Below, in pieces: positions 59,246 through 64,000 of a stretch of DNA of 64,000 bases; position 1 is the stretch's first letter, and each line of letters begins with the position of its first letter. The notes beneath the pieces are model-generated. The model ran no database searches and was not told the origin of the DNA. It saw nothing but the letters and a program-made list of their open reading frames with translations. Location of the stretch: contig NZ_JAHEDV010000002.1 of assembly GCF_024641065.1 (NCBI RefSeq), forward strand, positions 62,001 to 126,000, read 5' to 3'. This DNA is from Rhodoluna sp. GTDB taxonomy: Bacteria; Actinomycetota; Actinomycetes; Actinomycetales; Microbacteriaceae. A program made the position numbers and the translations under genes.

Positions 59246-59884
59246 CTACTCCATCGAGCTCAACAGCTCATCAACCGCGGTCTGAAGAATCTTTAGGTCT
59301 TCGGCACCGGGCGCGCCAAAAGTGATGGTTCGCACAAAAGGGCCATCGGTGTCGGTTGGGTAGTCAACCTTGGTCATTAGCCCAGCGTCGTCAATAAAGT
59401 AGCGCGTGGTTTGAACCTCACCGGCCATCTCGGCATCTTCTTCGGCGGTGTAGCTGTTGGTTGCCTGGTCATAGGTGACAGTCAGGTTCTCGCTAACATC
59501 GGTGCCGCCCTCGGTTACCAAACCAATTACTCCGGCAAAGTAGCAAACCTCAAAGGCATAAGCCTCATAGATGATTTCGGTGACACCACCTGGGTCAACA
59601 CCAACGGCTGAGTAATCCTGATAGGCCTCAGCCTTGGCGGTCATGATCACCTTGTATGCCTGCTTACCGTCATCGGTGATGTTTTCAACCACGCCCTCGG
59701 CATTCGCTTTATCGCAACTATCGGTGGCAACTTTGGTGAACTCGGCTAGCGGGTCGGCGCCTCGGGCAGTGGCCACACTTGGCGAAACCGAGCTCGATGG
59801 CGAAACCGAAGGGTTTGAAGCTGGCCCAGTCGCACAACCCGTCAAAACTAATGCCCCCGCAAGAGCCATCCCCAAAATTCTCAT
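59246..59884 (-). CDS. Putative lipoprotein of unknown function
   Basis: 212 residues. Signal 'MRILGMALAGALVLTGC' with lipobox LTGC, then a Ser/Pro-rich linker (about residues 20-40) typical of wall-spanning actinobacterial lipoproteins. The folded part (about 45-212) has a single conserved-looking 'YEAYAFEVCYFAGVIG' stretch and a beta-rich end ('TKVDYPTDTDGPFVRTITF'), somewhat like LppX/LprG-type folds, but I cannot assign a family. Convergent with efeB, divergent from purD. Confidence 0.82.
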   Translation of the reverse strand: MRILGMALAGALVLTGCATGPASNPSVSPSSSVSPSVATARGADPLAEFTKVATDSCDKANAEGVVENITDDGKQAYKVIMTAKAEAYQDYSAVGVDPGGVTEIIYEAYAFEVCYFAGVIGLVTEGGTDVSENLTVTYDQATNSYTAEEDAEMAGEVQTTRYFIDDAGLMTKVDYPTDTDGPFVRTITFGAPGAEDLKILQTAVDELLSSME

Positions 59885-59901
59885 GGCTTCATTGTGTCAG
59901 T

Positions 59902-59907
59902 TAAACT
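59902..59907 (+). promoter_or_regulatory. Putative -10 element, leaderless start of purD
   Basis: TAAACT, six bases, then the GTG of purD. No usable Shine-Dalgarno spacing exists, since GAGAGG abuts the GTG directly. This is the clearest leaderless arrangement in the window. Confidence 0.55.
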
Positions 59908-59913
59908 TGAGAG

Positions 59914-61179
59914 GTGAAGATTCTTCTTTTGGGCCAGGGTGCCCGCGAACATGCCATCGTCAAAGCTTTGATTCGCACTGGCACAGCCAAGGCCGATCTA
60001 ATTGTTGCGCCTGGCAACGCTGGCATTGCCGCTGATGCTCACTGTGAGCCAGACCTAAACCCAAATGACCCGCTAGAGGTTTCAAAGTTTGCGCTGGCGC
60101 ACTCAATCGACCTAGCCATCATCGGCCCAGAGGCTCCGCTAATCGCTGGTGTTTCAGACGCCCTTCGCGAGCAGGGCATTGCCGTCTTCGGCCCTTCACA
60201 AGAAGCCGCTCAGCTTGAGGGCTCAAAGAGTTTTGCTAAAGAAGTTATGTCGGCCGCTGGTGTTCCAACCGGCATGGCTCGCCAGTGCGACACCCTCGCG
60301 CAGGTTGAAGAGGCCATGGATGACTTCGGCGCTCCATACGTAATCAAGGCCGACGGCTTGGCTGCTGGCAAGGGCGTTATCGTCACCGAAGACCGCGCTG
60401 CCGCTCTAGAGCACGCTGCCAAGTTCATCGACATGGGCATTCTGGTTGAAGAATTCTTAGATGGCCAAGAGGTGAGCCTGTTCTTCTTGAGCGACGGAAA
60501 GTCGGTTCTGCCACTAACCCCAGCCCAAGACTTCAAGCGTGCACTGAACGACGACCAAGGCCCAAACACCGGCGGCATGGGTGCCTACAGCCCGCTGCCT
60601 TGGTTGCCTGAAGGTTTCATCGAAGAGGTCGAACGCGATGTTGCGATTCCAACCGTTCAAGAGATGGCCCGCTTGGGTGCGCCTTTTGTTGGACTGCTCT
60701 ACTGCGGCCTAATTCTTACCAAGCGCGGCACTCGCGTTATTGAGTTCAACGCCCGATTTGGCGACCCAGAAACCCAGGTTGTGCTTCGTCGCCTGATCAC
60801 CCCGCTGGCGACACTTCTTTATAAGGCAGCAACAGGTCAACTTGACAGCGCCCCTCAGCCTGAATTCAGCAAGGATGTTGCCATCACCGTGGTGCTAGCC
60901 AGCGAGGGCTACCCAGAGAAGTCGGCTCCAAACCGACCACTTTATGGTTTGAGCGCTGCCGAGGCTAAGGGTGTCGAAATCTGTCACGCGGCTACTGCTT
61001 TTGAAGAGACCAAAGACGGCGAAGAGATCTTGGTTGCCACCGGTGGCCGTGTGCTTTCAGTAGTTGCAACCGGCAAGAATTTTGCTGGCGCTCGCGACCA
61101 GGCTTATGAAGGTTTGGCCGAGATTCACCTAGAAGGTAGCCACTACCGCACCGACATCGCTGCCAAGGTTGCCAACTAA
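59914..61179 (+). CDS. purD: Phosphoribosylamine--glycine ligase
   Basis: 421 residues, GTG start. The ATP-grasp core 'YVIKADGLAAGKGVIV' and 'FNARFGDPETQVVLRRL' are diagnostic, and 'QDFKRALNDDQGPNTGGMGA' (core 'GPNTGGMGAYSP') confirms GARS. It joins glycine to phosphoribosylamine, the product of PurF. Its TAA overlaps the purC ATG. Confidence 0.98.
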   Translation: MKILLLGQGAREHAIVKALIRTGTAKADLIVAPGNAGIAADAHCEPDLNPNDPLEVSKFALAHSIDLAIIGPEAPLIAGVSDALREQGIAVFGPSQEAAQLEGSKSFAKEVMSAAGVPTGMARQCDTLAQVEEAMDDFGAPYVIKADGLAAGKGVIVTEDRAAALEHAAKFIDMGILVEEFLDGQEVSLFFLSDGKSVLPLTPAQDFKRALNDDQGPNTGGMGAYSPLPWLPEGFIEEVERDVAIPTVQEMARLGAPFVGLLYCGLILTKRGTRVIEFNARFGDPETQVVLRRLITPLATLLYKAATGQLDSAPQPEFSKDVAITVVLASEGYPEKSAPNRPLYGLSAAEAKGVEICHAATAFEETKDGEEILVATGGRVLSVVATGKNFAGARDQAYEGLAEIHLEGSHYRTDIAAKVAN

Positions 61180-62090
61180 TGGCCGCCGAATCAGCCAACG
61201 CAGCTGTAAACATCGCAGGTTGGAACCACGTTTATTCAGGCAAGGTTCGCGATCTTTATGAGAGCCAAGACCCAGCCCTGCAGCACGTAATTTTGGTGGT
61301 TGCATCAGACCGCGTGAGCGCCTTTGACCACGTGCTCGAACCGGCTATCACAGGCAAGGGCAAGCACCTCACCGCTCTAACCAACTGGTGGTTTGACCGC
61401 CTAGAGGTGCCGAACCACCTAAGCACCGATGTTGCTGTTCCGGCCGAAGTTGCTGGCCGCGCAACCGTAGCCAAGAAGCTTGAGATGTTCCCGGTTGAGT
61501 GTGTGGTTCGCGGTTACATCAGCGGTTCAGGCTGGAAGGACTACCAGGCCAACGGCTCTATCTGTGGCGTTCAGCTGCCAGAGGGCCTAACTTTTGGCGG
61601 CCGTTTGCCAGAGCCAATTTTCACCCCGGCCTATAAGGCACCGATGGGCGAGCACGACGAAAACATCACTTTCGACCAGGTGGTTGAACTTATCGGTCAG
61701 GCCAACGCCGATGCGCTTCGCAAATTGAGCTTGGATGTTTTCAAGCGCGCAAGCGAACTTGCCGAACACGCCGGTTTGATCTTGGCCGACACCAAATTTG
61801 AATTTGGAATCGACCCTTCGGGAGAGCCGACCGCAACTTTCAACGGTGTTAGCGGAACCATAACCCTGGGCGACGAAGTGCTCACCCCTGACTCAAGCCG
61901 ATTCTGGAGCAAGGCCGCCTGGGATCGCGGCGAGCGCAAAGATTCATTCGACAAGCAGATTGTTCGTAACTGGTTGGCAGAAAATTGGAATCAAGAGGGC
62001 ACTCCTCCGGTTCTACCTGCTGAGATCGTTGCGCAAACTGCCGACAAATATGCCGAGTTAGTAGAGCGCCTTACAACAGAAGTGGCCTAA
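61179..62090 (+). CDS. purC: Phosphoribosylaminoimidazole-succinocarboxamide synthase
   Basis: 303 residues. 'YSGKVRDLYES', 'ECVVRGYISGSGWKDYQ', 'AYKAPMGEHDENITF' and 'LADTKFEFGID' are SAICAR synthetase signatures; the length is the longer fungal/actinobacterial type. It overlaps purD and the downstream tetR by one base each, forming a coupled three-gene operon. Confidence 0.98.
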   Translation: MAAESANAAVNIAGWNHVYSGKVRDLYESQDPALQHVILVVASDRVSAFDHVLEPAITGKGKHLTALTNWWFDRLEVPNHLSTDVAVPAEVAGRATVAKKLEMFPVECVVRGYISGSGWKDYQANGSICGVQLPEGLTFGGRLPEPIFTPAYKAPMGEHDENITFDQVVELIGQANADALRKLSLDVFKRASELAEHAGLILADTKFEFGIDPSGEPTATFNGVSGTITLGDEVLTPDSSRFWSKAAWDRGERKDSFDKQIVRNWLAENWNQEGTPPVLPAEIVAQTADKYAELVERLTTEVA

Positions 62091-62665
62091 TGACCCCAGC
62101 ACCAGTTAGAGACGAACGCCAGGATGCAATCTTGCAGGCGGCACAGTCACTAATTGCCGAGCAGGGTGTTGAAGCGGTTTCGATGGCCGAGTTGGCTAAG
62201 GCTACTGGCCTGAGTCGCCCAGCGATTTATCAATACTTTTCTTCAAAAGACCACGTGCTCGCTGAGCTGGTAATCAACGAGATGGCCGACCTGAGCAACG
62301 CCATCGACGAGCACATCGCCAAGTTTGAAGACCCGATGGAGCGCATTCGCATCTGGATTCACTACACCCTCGCGCATCTGGCTAGCGCTGAGCACCGAGT
62401 TATCCGTGAAATTTCAATTGCTTCGCTGCCTGAAGAAAGCCGCGGAATGATCAACGCCATGCACGGTCACTTCATGATGGCTTTGGTTAGCCCGGTTGGT
62501 CAGATTGGTGTTCGCGATGTGACAGCAACCTGTCACCTGATTTATGCCTCGGTTGCTGCTGCAGCCAAGCGCATTGATGAAGGCAGCGAATATGTGCGAG
62601 AGGCCGCAGCACTCGAACAATTCACCGTTGCGGGAATCGCCGGAGCACTGCGGCCTACAAACTAG
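62090..62665 (+). CDS. TetR family transcriptional regulator coupled to purC
   Basis: 191 residues. The helix-turn-helix domain (about residues 10-58) includes 'SMAELAKATGLSRPAIYQYFSSKD'-type residues, quoted here only as 'GLSRPAIYQYF'. The C-terminal effector domain is unassigned. Overlapping purC by one base (TAATG), it must be cotranscribed with purD-purC, but its target is not evident and no palindromic operator stands out upstream of purD. Confidence 0.88.
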   Translation: MTPAPVRDERQDAILQAAQSLIAEQGVEAVSMAELAKATGLSRPAIYQYFSSKDHVLAELVINEMADLSNAIDEHIAKFEDPMERIRIWIHYTLAHLASAEHRVIREISIASLPEESRGMINAMHGHFMMALVSPVGQIGVRDVTATCHLIYASVAAAAKRIDEGSEYVREAAALEQFTVAGIAGALRPTN

Positions 62666-62691
62666 TCGGGAAAGTGCCTGACTAAAGTTCG

Positions 62692-63423
62692 CTAGTTGGT
62701 GAACTTCTTCGAAAGAATCTTCACACCACCGATGTAGGCAACAGCGGTGAACCAGCCACGAGTGGGTGCAACCACGTTTAGCTTGTAGTTGTTATTCGGA
62801 ATCTTCTTGACCACTCGGCGGGTGCCAACATAAACAGTCACGGTCTTACCCTTTTTGTTCACGATGGTGAAAGTCACTTTGCCTGGGCTGTGGCTCACGC
62901 CGTTCTTAGGCGCAACCACCGGAGATGCTACTGGGTCAGATGCTGGCGGGGCATCAACCACGGTTGGGTCGGCAAAGGTCAGCGGAATAAAACGGTCTAG
63001 CGAGTAGTCGGTGCCATTTAGGTGATCGCGACGAATGTGAATTCCACAGGCCTGAGTTAGGCAATTGATGTCGTGGCCGTTAGCGGTGAACTGGGCCTGA
63101 ACCGCAAGCGCAACCGGGTTGGCCGCATCAACAGCACCATAGCCAAAATATGCGCTGTTGTTGGTTGCCCAAGAACCCTGACCAAAGCAGTCGGCAGGGC
63201 GGCCAACCAGTGCTTCGGCAGCTGTGCCGGCACACAAACGAACATAGATTCCGGTGTTAGCCGGAAGGTCACTGATAGTTACGTTGACGTTGTCGCCAGC
63301 TGCAATCAGTGCTGTGGTTTTGTCCGCGGCGACGGCAAAGCCGGTAGCTTGGGCCGGTGCAACGGCTGCGGTTGCCAGCAAAACGCTGGTCGCGATAGCG
63401 ATTGATACTTTCTTGATTGACAC
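62692..63423 (-). CDS. Secreted protein with neocarzinostatin-like domain and basic C-terminal domain
   Basis: 243 residues, GTG start with AAAGGA six bases upstream. Sec signal peptide cleaved near 'APAQA'. Residues about 30-150 show the neocarzinostatin pattern: an Ig-like strand ending 'GIYVRLCAG', two cysteine pairs and the ending 'INCLTQACGIHIRRDH'. A Pro/Ala linker leads to a basic beta-rich domain (about 185-243; 'GKTVTVYVGTRRVVKKI'). Secreted, probably wall- or surface-associated; any ligand is unknown. Paralogous in pattern to the next gene on the same strand. Confidence 0.75.
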   Translation of the reverse strand: MSIKKVSIAIATSVLLATAAVAPAQATGFAVAADKTTALIAAGDNVNVTISDLPANTGIYVRLCAGTAAEALVGRPADCFGQGSWATNNSAYFGYGAVDAANPVALAVQAQFTANGHDINCLTQACGIHIRRDHLNGTDYSLDRFIPLTFADPTVVDAPPASDPVASPVVAPKNGVSHSPGKVTFTIVNKKGKTVTVYVGTRRVVKKIPNNNYKLNVVAPTRGWFTAVAYIGGVKILSKKFTN

Positions 63424-63460
63424 TGTGATTCCTTTGATTGGGTTTCGGTTTTCAGGGGGC

Positions 63461-63964
63461 TTATTTGATGGTTACTGCAATCAGCACATCGGCTTTGCGA
63501 TTGCTGCCTTGGGTGTGATCAGCTCGGGTGACCAGCGCGCACTTTACTTTTTTGCAGTCATAGTCACCGATCATCCTGGTGACTTTGATTGATTCTTTGA
63601 ACGTGCCACCTTTGCCAAATGGCTTGACCAGCAACTTGGCATAGAGGGGTGGGTTAGAAGAGATCCACACGGATGCGTTGTTTTTGCCGGTGATGTCGAA
63701 CGGGCCGCAGAGCTCGGGCTTTTTACCTTTTGCTGGCACAACGCAATAGGTCACATAGATGCCAACCTTGAGGCTGTAGCCCTTGCCGGTTATTGTGACC
63801 TTGGTTCCATCGGCAATTTGTTGAGTTTTTGAAGCAATCAGCGTTTGACCGGCTGGGCCTTTGACGGTCTTGGCTGAACCCACCGCTAGTGCCGGCGAAC
63901 CAACGGTCAAGAGCGAGGCAACCAGAGCCAGCCCGATGAGCTTTTTCGAGAATGATTTGTTCAC
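63461..63964 (-). CDS. Secreted neocarzinostatin-like single-domain protein
   Basis: 167 residues from GTG 63964; the track begins two codons earlier at another GTG, and a TAACTT seven bases before 63964 favours the later start. Signal peptide ends near 'SPALA'. The single domain has 'GTKVTITGKGYSLKVGIYVTYC' (core 'GIYVTYC'), 'LCGPFDITG' and the ending 'DCKKVKCALVTRADHTQGS', matching the neocarzinostatin family fold with two disulfides. The family includes chromophore-carrier proteins, but most members in genomes are uncharacterised; no enediyne genes are here. Confidence 0.72.
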   Translation of the reverse strand: MNKSFSKKLIGLALVASLLTVGSPALAVGSAKTVKGPAGQTLIASKTQQIADGTKVTITGKGYSLKVGIYVTYCVVPAKGKKPELCGPFDITGKNNASVWISSNPPLYAKLLVKPFGKGGTFKESIKVTRMIGDYDCKKVKCALVTRADHTQGSNRKADVLIAVTIK

Positions 63965-64000
63965 GAGCACAAAGTTAGGTGGTCAAAAAATTTTCAACCT

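Noticed and set aside
62663-62684. Terminator between tetR and the secreted protein gene
   Set aside because: A TAGTC...GACTA hairpin can be drawn (seven pairs with one G-U) but has no T-run on either strand.
1-64000. CRISPR arrays, insertion sequences, prophage, integrase or att sites
   Set aside because: No regularly spaced repeats, transposase, integrase or phage structural genes were seen; the tRNA cluster has no integrated element beside it.

Overview
The window is a dense, ordinary-looking stretch of actinobacterial chromosome. Genes are tightly packed, often with ATGA or GTGA stop/start overlaps, GTG and TTG starts are common, and the base composition is only moderately GC-rich. The gene content (DUF3073, DUF3180, a DUF2520 protein next to panC, the ftsH-folE-folP-folB-folK block, an IdeR/DtxR-type iron box, an FprA-type reductase) points to the family Microbacteriaceae. 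A small-genome freshwater lineage of the Rhodoluna/Aquiluna type is my best guess, from memory of such genomes and not from any search. I see no phage, insertion sequence, CRISPR array, rRNA or replication origin.

Layout. 1-4.7 kb: a sugar-uptake operon (TIM-barrel isomerase, two CUT1 permeases, binding lipoprotein) divergent from a TetR regulator. 4.7-8.8 kb: clpC, then a small accessory-looking locus (PadR-type regulator, overlapping membrane protein, divergent tiny membrane protein) and a 58-residue protein missing from the ORF track. 8.8-18.4 kb: lysS, panC, the folate genes, ftsH, hpt and tilS. 18.4-23.4 kb: a cyclic-di-GMP/exopolysaccharide module (EAL protein, BcsA-like synthase with a PilZ-like tail, PAS-GGDEF protein). 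23.4-25.7 kb: ppa, an NlpC/P60 cell-wall hydrolase with a foldable leader, and tRNA-Glu, -Asp and -Phe. 25.7-31.4 kb: three transporters, a paired fluoride channel and DUF3073. 31.4-36.6 kb: haem genes hemA-C-D-B-L. 36.6-48.2 kb: sulfur acquisition (Rrf2 regulator, sulfonate-type ABC transporter, and a fpr-cysG-cysN-cysD-cysH-sir operon divergent from a sirohydrochlorin chelatase). 48.3-52.5 kb: two GH3 glycosidases. 52.7-56 kb: purM, purF and two small proteins. 56-59.2 kb: efeUOB iron uptake behind an IdeR-like box. 59.2-62.7 kb: a lipoprotein and purD-purC-tetR. 62.7-64 kb: two secreted proteins with a neocarzinostatin-like pattern.

How the parts connect. The sugar ABC operon at the left and the GH3 genes about 48 kb away share two long, nearly identical promoter blocks, so they probably form one beta-glucoside regulon: import of an oligosaccharide, then cytoplasmic hydrolysis, since neither GH3 enzyme has a signal peptide. 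Tetrapyrrole synthesis supplies both haem and, through CysG and the chelatase, sirohaem for the ferredoxin-type sulfite reductase; the reductase gene downstream in the same operon probably supplies reduced ferredoxin. CysH carries the iron-sulfur cysteine pairs of APS reductases, which fits the absence of cysC. Several monocistronic genes have a TANNNT hexamer exactly six bases before the start codon, the arrangement expected of leaderless mRNAs.

No non-coding stretch exceeds 300 bases apart from the tRNA region 25213-25710, which is described feature by feature. I found no clearly undescribed system. The best leads are the shared GH3/ABC operators, the PadR locus, the cyclic-di-GMP synthase module, the NlpC/P60 leader and the secreted neocarzinostatin-like pair.
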